Shown: positions 1 through 6,141, counted from the first letter of the stretch. The stretch: DNA of 6,790 nt from CAKUFA01 sp963656345 (GCA_963656345.1 CAVKHY010000113.1:1-6790), one strand, 5' to 3'. The notes: generated from the letters alone by a model not told the origin. Translations and numbers: made by a program.

Positions 1-2
1 TA

Positions 3-32
3 CCGGGCGGATTCGGGTCTTTCACCCTTTAG
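3..32 (+). CDS. Possible 3' end of an upstream gene (partial, last 9 codons)
   Basis: One + strand frame reads PGGFGSFTL and then a TAG stop at 30-32. The stop lies about 30 bases before a strong intrinsic terminator, which is the arrangement expected for the end of a gene entering from the left. The other two + frames stay open through the terminator hairpin, which makes them less likely. Nine codons are too few to assign a family or to prove coding, so this is an inference from position alone. Confidence 0.3.
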   Translation, partial: PGGFGSFTL

Positions 33-60
33 AAACGGGCGCCGCCGGGCGCACACACAG

Positions 61-97
61 AAGGGGCTTCTCTCTTGGAAAGGGAGAAGCCCCTTTT
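61..97 (+). terminator. Rho-independent terminator of the upstream gene
   Basis: A perfect 12-bp stem pairs 61-72 (AAGGGGCTTCTC) with 84-95 (GAGAAGCCCCTT). A T73-G83 wobble and a C74-G82 pair extend it inward to a loop of about 7 bases. A short T run (94-97) then CC follows. The T tract is short, but the stem is long and GC-rich. It separates the upstream unit from the promoter at 154-182. Confidence 0.8.
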
Positions 98-153
98 CCT
101 ATCATCTGCATGTTGTCTCAACCGATCGGCACATGATTTACTCGTCCCGGCGA

Positions 154-182
154 TTGCATCCCTCCCAGTGGTGTGATACAAT
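154..182 (+). promoter_or_regulatory. Sigma-A-type promoter for the dehydratase-galT operon
   Basis: A -10 box TACAAT (177-182) is preceded by TG at 174-175, giving an extended -10. A weak -35 box TTGCAT (154-159) lies 17 bp upstream. Transcription would start near 189, leaving a leader of about 28 bases before the ATG at 217. The promoter lies inside the longer open frame that begins at 133, which argues against that earlier start. No operator or riboswitch-like structure is evident. Confidence 0.65.
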
Positions 183-200
183 AGACATCGGAAGAAACAC

Positions 201-207
201 AAGGGAG
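201..207 (+). promoter_or_regulatory. Ribosome binding site that fixes the dehydratase start
   Basis: AAGGGAG at 201-207 is followed by 9 bases and then ATG at 217. The upstream ATG at 133 has no comparable site, so this motif supports the 650-residue protein. Confidence 0.7.
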
Positions 208-216
208 AAGCGGAGC

Positions 217-2169
217 ATGACCGAACGAAAGCATTCCGTACAAAAAAAGCACTGGCAGACAGCTGCACTGGTGCTTCTGGATATTATACTGACAAACTTA
301 TCCATGATCATGGCGCTGCAGATTTACAGCGACATGCATCCACCGGAAGCGCACCTGATTCATGTGCTGCACATTGCGCCGGTGCTGACCCTAGCCACGG
401 TAGGCGCCCTGTTTGCCATGGGGCTATACAAGAATTTGCTGCGCTACGCCAGCATCGATACCCTGGTGCAGGTAGTTACGGGCACACTCATCGGCACAGG
501 GGTATCCTATCTGGTCTCCCTGGCTACCTATACCTTGTACCGGGAAGTCAATATTTTTCTGATGCCCCGTCCCGTGTATTTGATTCAGTGGCTGTTGTCT
601 GCCTTTATGATTGGCGCCAGCCGCTTCAGCTTCCGTATTGCCGGGCAGGCAGGGCATTCCGGGCTGTGGTTTAACAAGAAGCATGCCCGTCGGGTAATGG
701 TCGTAGGTGCCGGATGGGCAGGAGCCCAGGTGCTGCGGGATCTACTTGCCGGGCGGTATGGAGACTGTGCCGCCGTGCTTGCCGTGGATGATGACCCCGG
801 CAAGCGAAACACCAGCATCGGCCGTGTGCCGGTCATGCTGGGCACGGACAAGGTGGAAGAGTACGCCAGACAGTATGGCATTGATGAAATTATCGTGGCC
901 ATCGCCACCCCCCAGCATGATTTGACGCCCCTGATTCACAAATGCATGAGCACCGGCTGCCACGTCCGTGTTTTCACCACCCTGCAGGATCCTTCCGGCA
1001 GTGCTACATCAGGCAAGGTGCGTGACGTGAACATTGCCGACCTACTGGGACGCGCGGAGACCCATCTGGACATGACGGAGGTTCGGCACTATTTCGAAGG
1101 AAAACGTGTGCTCGTCACCGGCGGCGGCGGTTCCATCGGTTCCGAGCTCTGTCGGCAGCTGATGGCTTTTATCCCCAGCCAGCTGGTGCTGTACGACATG
1201 AGTGAGAACTACATTTACGACCTTTTCTTCGAATTGAAGGAGAAGTACGGAGAAATCGTTAAAAACACAGTGAAGCTTCGTGTGGGCTCCATCCGGGATC
1301 CGGAAACACTGAACCGTGTTTTTGACGAGTTCAAGCCGGAAATCGTCATTCACGCTGCTGCTCACAAGCACGTGCCCCTGATGGAGGATAGCCCAGAACA
1401 GGCTGTGAAGAACAACGTGTTTGGCACCTACAATGTAGCCAAATGCGCCATGGAGCACGGTGCAGAGCGTTTTGTGATGATCTCCACCGACAAGGCTGTG
1501 AATCCCACCAATGTGATGGGCGCTTCCAAACGCATGGCCGAAATCATTATTGAAGCGCTGCAAAAACAGGGGAAGACGCAATTTACCGCCGTTCGCTTCG
1601 GCAATGTGCTTGGCTCCAACGGCAGTGTGGTGCCCTTGTTTGAGCGGCAGATTCGTGCAGGCGGCCCGGTAACGCTGACCCATCCCGACATCATCCGCTA
1701 TTTCATGACCATTCCGGAAGCAGCAAGCCTTGTGCTGCAGGCGGCTTCCATCGCCAAAGGCGGGGAACTTTTTGTGCTGGATATGGGCAAGCCGGTCAAG
1801 ATTCAGGAGCTTGCCGAACGGATGATTCAACTGTACGCCGACCCGAAGAAACCCCCGGTGGAAATTGTCTACACGGGTCTGCGTCCCGGCGAAAAGCTGT
1901 ACGAGGAGCTGCTTCGTGATGAGGAAAACTCCACCGCCACCAGCAAAGAAAAAATCTTCATTGCCAAGCCGGAACAAGTGGATTGGCCGCAGGTCGAAGC
2001 CATGCTGGCCGCCTTGCAGCAATGCTTGGATGAACATGGGGACATGAAGGCCTGCATGCATCGCATTCTGCCTTCGTTTAAGGAACCTAAGGAAATCAAC
2101 GGTGACCGAGGTAATCTACCGACAGATGCAGGGGCAAAATCCTCCGCTGCCGGCAAATCAAGAGAGTGA
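217..2169 (+). CDS. Membrane-bound nucleoside-diphosphate-sugar 4,6-dehydratase (CapD/FlaA1/PglF/WbpM family)
   Basis: This 650-residue protein has the full architecture of the large membrane-anchored UDP-GlcNAc-type 4,6-dehydratases, which make keto-deoxy sugars for capsule, O-antigen or protein glycans at the inner face of the membrane. Four hydrophobic segments lie at about 14-37, 48-70, 82-107 and 117-135. A first Rossmann-like domain follows, with GAGWAG at 164-169. The catalytic extended-SDR domain has the NAD-binding TGGGGSIG at 301-308, STDK at 423-426, and M434 with K438 in NVMGASK. Methionine in place of the usual SDR tyrosine is the SMK variant known from WbpM/PglF-type enzymes. 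A hydrophilic tail of about 60 residues ends the protein. The ATG at 217 is chosen over 133 because a ribosome binding site and promoter lie between them. It is first in an operon with galT, 10 bases apart. The exact substrate (UDP-GlcNAc or another UDP-sugar) cannot be read from the sequence. Confidence 0.93.
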   Translation: MTERKHSVQKKHWQTAALVLLDIILTNLSMIMALQIYSDMHPPEAHLIHVLHIAPVLTLATVGALFAMGLYKNLLRYASIDTLVQVVTGTLIGTGVSYLVSLATYTLYREVNIFLMPRPVYLIQWLLSAFMIGASRFSFRIAGQAGHSGLWFNKKHARRVMVVGAGWAGAQVLRDLLAGRYGDCAAVLAVDDDPGKRNTSIGRVPVMLGTDKVEEYARQYGIDEIIVAIATPQHDLTPLIHKCMSTGCHVRVFTTLQDPSGSATSGKVRDVNIADLLGRAETHLDMTEVRHYFEGKRVLVTGGGGSIGSELCRQLMAFIPSQLVLYDMSENYIYDLFFELKEKYGEIVKNTVKLRVGSIRDPETLNRVFDEFKPEIVIHAAAHKHVPLMEDSPEQAVKNNVFGTYNVAKCAMEHGAERFVMISTDKAVNPTNVMGASKRMAEIIIEALQKQGKTQFTAVRFGNVLGSNGSVVPLFERQIRAGGPVTLTHPDIIRYFMTIPEAASLVLQAASIAKGGELFVLDMGKPVKIQELAERMIQLYADPKKPPVEIVYTGLRPGEKLYEELLRDEENSTATSKEKIFIAKPEQVDWPQVEAMLAALQQCLDEHGDMKACMHRILPSFKEPKEINGDRGNLPTDAGAKSSAAGKSRE

Positions 2170-2171
2170 GG
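2166..2171 (+). promoter_or_regulatory. galT ribosome binding site overlapping the upstream stop codon
   Basis: GTGAGG (2166-2171) lies 8 bases before the ATG at 2180 and contains the TGA stop (2167-2169) of the dehydratase gene. This position favours translational coupling. It also decides for ATG 2180 over an in-frame GTG at 2102, which would overlap the dehydratase by 68 bases and has no better site. Confidence 0.65.
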
Positions 2172-2179
2172 CGTTTGAA

Positions 2180-3712
2180 ATGGACTGGTCCGAAAAGGTA
2201 ACTGCCACATTAGAATCTCTGCTTTTGTATGCCCGGCGCAGAGGGCTGATTGAGCAGGTGGATCTTCCCTACTATCGCAACTTGCTGCTGGATGTGATGG
2301 GGCTGGATGCTCCTGCACAGGCAGAAGCACATGATTTAGGGGAAGAAACCGCCACCACCCTGCTGAATCAGTTGACTGCTCTGGCACAGGAAAAGGGCAT
2401 GATCGGGGATATGCAGTACGAGAAGGATCTCTTCACTGCCCGGGTCATGGGCCTTTTGACTCCGTCCCCCAAGGAAGTGCGTGAGGATTTCCTCAACAAT
2501 CTGCAGTGCGGCAAGGCAGCGGCAGCTACCCGGCATTTCTATGATATGTGCCGCGCCTGCGATTACATCAAGGTGGATGCCATTGCTCAGAATGTTCGCT
2601 ATTTTGCGGACAGTCCCTGCGGCGAATTGGAAATCACCATCAACCTGAGCAAGCCGGAAAAGGATCCCAAGGAAATTGCCAAGTTGAAGAACGCTCCCGG
2701 CGTTGGTTATCCCAAGTGCATGCTGTGCGTGGAAAACCCGGGCTATGCCGGCCGCAGCAATTTCCCTGCCCGGCAAAATCACCGCATCGTGCCTTTGACC
2801 TTGGATGGTGCTTCCTGGTACATGCAGTACTCCCCCTATGCCTATTACCCGGAGCACTGCATTGTGTTCAATAGTCAGCACACCCCCATGAAGATTGACC
2901 GGGGTACCTTCCGTCGGCTGTTTGCCTTTGTCGGTCAGCTTCCTCATTATTTTCTCGGCAGCAATGCCGACCTGCCCATCGTAGGCGGTTCCATCCTCAA
3001 CCATGACCACTTCCAGGGCGGCTGCTATCAGTTCCCCATGGACAAGGCCGGCGTGCGAGCTGTGTTGCAGTCTCCCGTGGAAGGCGTGAATGCCTCCATT
3101 CTGGACTGGCCTCTGTCCACCCTTTGCCTTGAAGGAACCGAGCCGGAAAAGATGATCGACCTGGCCGACAAGGTTTTGCAGGCATGGCGTGGCTACAGTG
3201 ACCCTGCTTGCGACATCTATGCAGAAACCGATGGTACGCCGCATAATACCATTACCCCCATCCTGCGTAAGGTGGGCGATACCTACCGGCTGCTGCTGGT
3301 GCTGCGAAACAACCGCACCAGCGAGGAACATCCTCTGGGCATTTTCCACCCGCATGCACCCCTGCACCACATCAAAAAGGAAAACATCGGCCTGATTGAA
3401 GTGATGGGTCTGTTCATTCTTCCCGGGCGCTTAAAGCAGGAACTAAAGGAGCTGGAAGGCTACCTGACCGGTGAAAAGCCCATGGTATGCCCGGCGGAAA
3501 GCGATCCCAGCTGCAAGCATTATCCCTGGATAGAAACCATCGTACAGCAGCATGGCCTGTGTGCCTCCCACGAAGAAGCGGAACAGCTGCTGCGCAGCGA
3601 AGTTGCCAAGGTGTGCGCGCAGGTGCTGTGCGACGCCGGCGTGTACAAGCTGGATCAGGCAGGTCTGGATGGCATGAAGCGGTTCCTGACCGCTGTAGGT
3701 TTTGCCGAATAA
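2180..3712 (+). CDS. galT: UDP-glucose--hexose-1-phosphate uridylyltransferase (Firmicutes-type GalT)
   Basis: GalT exchanges UMP between UDP-glucose and galactose-1-phosphate in the cytoplasmic Leloir pathway, yielding UDP-galactose and glucose-1-phosphate. The 510-residue length fits the long Firmicutes branch of the family, not the roughly 350-residue E. coli type. The catalytic HxHxQ motif is visible as H275-D-H277-F-Q279 inside NHDHFQGG. In the HIT/GalT family the second histidine carries the uridylyl group. Other family blocks are CRACDYIKVDAI, C180-M-L-C183 followed by ENPGYAGRSNFPARQNHR, and NNRTSEEHPLGIFHPH. The start at 2180 has a good ribosome binding site and removes 26 poorly conserved-looking codons. 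It is second in the operon with the membrane dehydratase. No galK or galE is nearby, so here it may serve sugar-nucleotide supply for surface glycans as well as galactose use (inference). Confidence 0.95.
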   Translation: MDWSEKVTATLESLLLYARRRGLIEQVDLPYYRNLLLDVMGLDAPAQAEAHDLGEETATTLLNQLTALAQEKGMIGDMQYEKDLFTARVMGLLTPSPKEVREDFLNNLQCGKAAAATRHFYDMCRACDYIKVDAIAQNVRYFADSPCGELEITINLSKPEKDPKEIAKLKNAPGVGYPKCMLCVENPGYAGRSNFPARQNHRIVPLTLDGASWYMQYSPYAYYPEHCIVFNSQHTPMKIDRGTFRRLFAFVGQLPHYFLGSNADLPIVGGSILNHDHFQGGCYQFPMDKAGVRAVLQSPVEGVNASILDWPLSTLCLEGTEPEKMIDLADKVLQAWRGYSDPACDIYAETDGTPHNTITPILRKVGDTYRLLLVLRNNRTSEEHPLGIFHPHAPLHHIKKENIGLIEVMGLFILPGRLKQELKELEGYLTGEKPMVCPAESDPSCKHYPWIETIVQQHGLCASHEEAEQLLRSEVAKVCAQVLCDAGVYKLDQAGLDGMKRFLTAVGFAE

Positions 3713-3721
3713 ACAGCAATC

Positions 3722-3765
3722 AAAGAGCCAGGCTGTTCCATAGCATCATGGACGCCTGGCTCTTT
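3722..3765 (+). terminator. Hairpin terminator after galT, possibly bidirectional
   Basis: A perfect 12-bp stem pairs 3722-3733 (AAAGAGCCAGGC) with 3754-3765 (GCCTGGCTCTTT). The 20-base loop can form a second small stem, 3737-3741 TCCAT with 3748-3752 ATGGA. There is no long T tract after the stem, only TTT within it and then CTATAT, so termination may be partial. The stem ends 16 bases before the next start codon. Confidence 0.65.
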
Positions 3766-3771
3766 CTATAT

Positions 3772-3777
3772 AAGGAG
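3772..3777 (+). promoter_or_regulatory. Ribosome binding site of the pseudouridine synthase gene
   Basis: AAGGAG lies 4 bases before the ATG at 3782, a strong match at rather tight spacing. It sits directly after the 3722-3765 hairpin. No convincing promoter is visible between hairpin and start, so this gene may rely on read-through or on a promoter inside galT. Confidence 0.6.
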
Positions 3778-3781
3778 CACA

Positions 3782-4666
3782 ATGAAGCATCAGGTTACAC
3801 AAAACGAAGAAGGCATGCGCCTGCGGGACGTGCTGCGTCAAGGCATGAGCATGAGCTATACCGCCATGAAATCCGCCAAGTGGGATGGGCGCATTCTCGT
3901 GAATCAATCGCCGCGCACAGTCAACCAGCCGGTGCACACAGGGGAATGGATCGAAGTGCTGGACAAGGAAGAACTGCCGGTTTACAGCCTCACGCCTTGC
4001 TGCCGTCCCGTATCCATCGCCTACGAAGATGATGATCTCTGGATCATTGATAAGCCCGCTCCCTTGGCCAGTCAGTCCAGCGAACGTCAGAGTGATGATA
4101 CCTTGGAAAACATGTTATACGCGCACCTTGGCTGCCCGGCGAACTTCATCTATCGTCCAGTCAACCGCTTGGATAAAGGCACCAGCGGCCTGATGGTGGT
4201 GGCCAAGACTGCCCATGCCCAATACCGCCTGCAACGGCTGCTGCACACGGACGAATTCAAGCGCACCTATTTGGCGGTAACCGAAGGCACGCCGAAAGTG
4301 CCCCAGGGCATCATTGACGTTCCCATCGCAAAGGAGGATGCCGCCAGCATCAAGCGGGTGGTTAACCCTGCCGGCAAACCCAGTCTCACCCACTATCAGG
4401 TACTGGAAAGTGATGGGCACCGAAGCTTGATTCGCCTGCAGCTGGAAACCGGGCGAACTCATCAAATACGTGTTCATTTGGCTTACTTGGGCTGCCCCAT
4501 TTGCGGTGACTTTCTCTATGGGCAGGAATTGCCGGAACTTCCCGGACGCTTTGCCCTTCACTCCGAGGAAGTCCTGCTCCATCATCCCATCACAGGGAAT
4601 TGTCTTACCATCACATCTCCCCTGCCGAAGGAGCTTCGCCAGCTGCTTGCTCCAGCGCATTCTTAA
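3782..4666 (+). CDS. RluA-family RNA pseudouridine synthase
   Basis: This 294-residue enzyme isomerises specific uridines to pseudouridine in rRNA or tRNA. The RluA catalytic block is clear: PVNRLDKGTSGL with the catalytic Asp at 131. The second conserved block is LETGRTHQIRVHLA at 221-234, followed by CPICGDFLYG and the late FALHSEEVLLHHPITG. An S4-like RNA-binding segment precedes the catalytic domain (about 12-60: MRLRDVLR, KWDGRILVNQ, TGEWIEVL). The order S4-like then catalytic domain is that of RluC/RluD-type proteins. Motifs cannot tell which uridine it modifies, so no gene symbol is given. The last 56 bases overlap the end of the convergent pyruvyl transferase gene. It appears functionally unrelated to the sugar genes on either side. 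Confidence 0.93.
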   Translation: MKHQVTQNEEGMRLRDVLRQGMSMSYTAMKSAKWDGRILVNQSPRTVNQPVHTGEWIEVLDKEELPVYSLTPCCRPVSIAYEDDDLWIIDKPAPLASQSSERQSDDTLENMLYAHLGCPANFIYRPVNRLDKGTSGLMVVAKTAHAQYRLQRLLHTDEFKRTYLAVTEGTPKVPQGIIDVPIAKEDAASIKRVVNPAGKPSLTHYQVLESDGHRSLIRLQLETGRTHQIRVHLAYLGCPICGDFLYGQELPELPGRFALHSEEVLLHHPITGNCLTITSPLPKELRQLLAPAHS

Positions 4667-5717
4667 GCCACGTCAGCCCCTTCTGTCGCAAGGACTCCAA
4701 CGCCTCTGCTGTCGGCGTTTCCCCATAATCAATGCCAAGATTGCGCTGCAGCTGATCAATGCGACTGTTCCGGGAAGCAGGATCCTGATCGCTGTAGCGG
4801 CGCATCACGGTAACAGGTGTGCCCAGCAAATAGGCGAAAGCTGCACCGTGGAAGGAATCCGTCACCATGGCGGTGGCATGGGCAATCAGCCCCACCCACC
4901 CTTGCGGCGTGACATCCCCGTATTTTTCGCCTTCCTGCTGCCATGCTTCCTTGGTTGCCGGAAGAATCACGATCTTCCATCCGTGCTGCTTCGCTATTTC
5001 CTTCGCCTTTTGCCAGTAGGAGGAATTTTCCCCGATAAAATAGCACAACAGATAGTCCCCCTGAACTTTCGGTTCATCAGCAAAGCTCCGCCAAGCCTCC
5101 GGGGTAACCAGGAAGACAGGATCCGGCAAAACCGGTGCTTGACAACCTGCAAGGGTTTCGACGATTTTAGCGCCCTCTTCCTCCCGTACGCTGATGGAGC
5201 GGAAAGGTGCAATCAGCGCCTGCATCATGCGAGCCTTATGGCCTTTAGGCACTTCTGCAACCCCAAAGGACGGGGCATAGGCCAGTTTGGGCTTACCTGC
5301 ATCGGCAAAAGAAAAGAAATACACAGGATTCAGCCAGGTAGGCGACCAGATTTGATCGCTGCCTGCAAGCAGCACATTGCACGTCCTGGAGGCTGCACGA
5401 AGCTCTGCTTCTCCACAGCATGGCGCAGAAATAGGCAGAGTTTCCCTTCGGAAAGCCGCAAGCGCTGCTGCTTTTCCCCTTGCCTGCCCCTGCTCCGCCT
5501 TCACAAGTCGCTTGCGAAGGCCGTCCAGCAGTAACTTAGGAGAGTTGCCGCAGTGCACCATGTTGCGGATTTTTTCTCCCGTGCCGGGCGCATAGTCCAG
5601 ATGCATCGCCTCATAGCCAAGACTGTCCACCGCCCGTGCCAATGCCCAGGCCTGGAGGATGGAGCCGTAATTTTCATTATGCAGGAAGGTTATTATGCCT
5701 ACTTTTGTCAATGTCAT
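4611..5717 (-). CDS. Polysaccharide pyruvyl transferase family protein
   Basis: The 368-residue protein matches the polysaccharide pyruvyl transferase family (CsaB/WcaK/ExoV-like, PF04230), whose members add ketal pyruvate from phosphoenolpyruvate to sugars of secondary cell-wall polymers or exopolysaccharides. Family blocks are the N-terminal VGIITFLHNENYGSILQAWAL (NYG at 16-18), LLAGSDQIW (116-124), KLAYAPSFG (144-152), SVREEEG (176-182), LPDPVFL (197-203) and VTDSFHGAAFAYLLGTPV (285-302) with H290. No signal peptide or membrane segment is seen, as expected for a cytoplasmic enzyme. The reading frame is open to 5786, but a promoter and the tRNA terminator occupy 5734-5797, so the start must be downstream. 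ATG 5717 is annotated; a TTG at 5711 has better spacing (8 bases) from the same AAAGGG site. Pyruvylation is inferred from family; some members have other or unknown acceptors. Confidence 0.88.
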   Translation of the reverse strand: MTLTKVGIITFLHNENYGSILQAWALARAVDSLGYEAMHLDYAPGTGEKIRNMVHCGNSPKLLLDGLRKRLVKAEQGQARGKAAALAAFRRETLPISAPCCGEAELRAASRTCNVLLAGSDQIWSPTWLNPVYFFSFADAGKPKLAYAPSFGVAEVPKGHKARMMQALIAPFRSISVREEEGAKIVETLAGCQAPVLPDPVFLVTPEAWRSFADEPKVQGDYLLCYFIGENSSYWQKAKEIAKQHGWKIVILPATKEAWQQEGEKYGDVTPQGWVGLIAHATAMVTDSFHGAAFAYLLGTPVTVMRRYSDQDPASRNSRIDQLQRNLGIDYGETPTAEALESLRQKGLTWLKNALEQAAGEAPSAGEM

Positions 5718-5719
5718 CA

Positions 5720-5725
5720 CCCTTT
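5720..5725 (-). promoter_or_regulatory. Ribosome binding site of the pyruvyl transferase gene
   Basis: On the minus strand AAAGGG is separated by only 2 bases from ATG 5717 but by 8 bases from TTG 5711. The spacing makes the TTG a serious alternative start, giving a protein two residues shorter. Confidence 0.5.
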
Positions 5726-5733
5726 CCGGAAGC

Positions 5734-5762
5734 ATTGTAGCACGCCGCAAGTCATGCTTCAA
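5734..5762 (-). promoter_or_regulatory. Promoter of the pyruvyl transferase gene
   Basis: On the minus strand the -35 box TTGAAG (5757-5762) and the -10 box TACAAT (5734-5739) are exactly 17 bp apart. Transcription would start near 5727, giving a very short leader of about 10 bases. The promoter begins only 5 bp past the tRNA terminator, so the gene is transcribed independently of the tRNA. Confidence 0.7.
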
Positions 5763-5767
5763 GGTAT

Positions 5768-5797
5768 AAAAAAAGCTTCGAACCAAGTCGAAGCTTT
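5768..5797 (-). terminator. Rho-independent terminator of tRNA-Leu
   Basis: Read on the minus strand, a 9-bp stem AAAGCTTCG (5797-5789) pairs with CGAAGCTTT (5780-5772) around an 8-base loop and is followed by a run of seven T (A run 5768-5774 on the + strand, partly in the stem). It starts 4 bases after the tRNA 3' end. Confidence 0.85.
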
Positions 5798-5801
5798 ACT
5801 G

Positions 5802-5883
5802 TGCGACCGACGGGACTTGAACCCGTACCCATTGCTGGACACGCCCCTCAAACGTGCGCGTATGCCAATTCCGCCACGGTCGC
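5802..5883 (-). tRNA. tRNA-Leu, anticodon GAG (reads CUC/CUU)
   Basis: The minus strand folds as a class II tRNA of 82 bases. The acceptor stem GCGACCG/CGGTCGC is perfect, with A as discriminator. The D stem is GCG/CGC, with GG in the loop GAATTGGCATA. The anticodon stem CACGT/GCGTG (one T-G pair) carries the loop TTGAGGG, with anticodon GAG at 5847-5849. The long variable arm (stem CCA/TGG) is typical of leucine tRNAs. The T arm is ACGGG-TTCAAGT-CCCGT. The 3' CCA is not encoded: CA follows the discriminator, so CCA would be added by nucleotidyltransferase. It has its own promoter and terminator, with a leader of about 13 bases. Confidence 0.96.
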
Positions 5884-5902
5884 AAGTCAAACAGCAATGT
5901 AT

Positions 5903-5931
5903 AGTATAGCGATCAGGGACATTTTTGTCAA
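5903..5931 (-). promoter_or_regulatory. Strong promoter of tRNA-Leu
   Basis: On the minus strand a perfect -35 box TTGACA (5926-5931) and a -10 box TATACT (5903-5908) are spaced by 17 bp. This near-consensus promoter is typical of stable RNA genes. Transcription would begin near 5896. Confidence 0.88.
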
Positions 5932-5949
5932 GGATTTTTTTCGGTTCAG

Positions 5950-5991
5950 GAATTTCTAAAGTAAATAAGTGAATTCCCAAAGTAAATGCCA
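5950..5991. repeat. Two tandem 21-bp direct repeat units
   Basis: GAATTTCTAAAGTAAAT (5950-5966) recurs as GAATTCCCAAAGTAAAT (5971-5987), with 15 of 17 bases identical and a 21-bp period, about two helical turns. The pair lies upstream of the IS30-type transposase fragment. It may therefore be the terminal or transposase-binding region of that element (inference). Confidence 0.6.
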
Positions 5992-6016
5992 GAGCTGCAT
6001 TTAACAGTGGCATTTA
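5983..6016. repeat. Inverted repeat upstream of the transposase fragment
   Basis: TAAATGCCA (5983-5991) is perfectly complementary to TGGCATTTA (6008-6016) around a 16-base spacer. The left arm overlaps the second direct repeat unit. There is no T tract on either side, so it is not an obvious terminator. A regulatory or transposase-binding palindrome is more likely. Confidence 0.55.
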
Positions 6017-6042
6017 GTCTTGGAAAGAAGGTTCCAGATTCA

Positions 6043-6141
6043 ATGAAAAATGAGCAGCACAAGAAGCATCTTACCCTGCAAGATCGGATTGAAATTCAGG
6101 AGTGCGTCAGCTGCGGCATGAGGGAGCATATCAGAACTTGA
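6043..6141 (+). pseudogene. IS30-family transposase, N-terminal fragment
   Basis: The frame from ATG 6043 encodes 32 residues: MKNEQHKKHLTLQDRIEIQE, then CVSCGM, then REHIRT before the TGA at 6139-6141. The KHLTLxDRIEIQECLxxGM pattern is the start of the helix-turn-helix domain of IS30-family transposases in Clostridia; family members continue with TFKAIAKRIG-like residues. Here the match ends after the Met at residue 26 and unrelated sequence follows, so about nine tenths of the protein, including the DDE catalytic domain, is missing. A possible ribosome binding site AGAAGG (6025-6030) is rather far from the ATG and lies within a small TGGAA/TTCCA hairpin (6021-6036). The family call rests on recalled sequence pattern. 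Confidence 0.6.

Larger units (their letters stand above)
5950..6120 (+). mobile_element. IS30-family insertion sequence remnant (5' end only)
   Basis: This segment holds the direct and inverted repeats and the first codons of an IS30-like transposase. The left limit is approximate: it must lie to the right of the tRNA promoter, which ends at 5931. The right limit is set where the transposase reading frame stops matching the family, near 6120. No right terminal repeat, target-site duplication or rest of the transposase is present, so the element is dead. Confidence 0.5.

Noticed and set aside
133..216. Upstream extension of the dehydratase frame to ATG 133
   Set aside because: The extension contains a promoter and a strong ribosome binding site for ATG 217 and encodes residues unlike a membrane-dehydratase N terminus.
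1042..2061. Long minus-strand open frame opposite the dehydratase gene
   Set aside because: It is the antisense shadow of a clearly conserved coding region and shows no family motifs; the same applies to the frame at 2336-3370 opposite galT.
2102..2179. GTG 2102 as galT start
   Set aside because: It lies inside the dehydratase gene with no good ribosome binding site; ATG 2180 has one at 8-base spacing.
4470..5534. Long + strand open frame opposite the pyruvyl transferase gene
   Set aside because: It has no recognisable motifs and no ribosome binding site, and it is antisense to a gene with clear family blocks.
5802..5883. tRNA-Leu as an attachment site for an integrated element
   Set aside because: No repeat of the tRNA 3' end is seen in the accessory DNA, no integrase is present, and the accessory DNA is on the 5' side.
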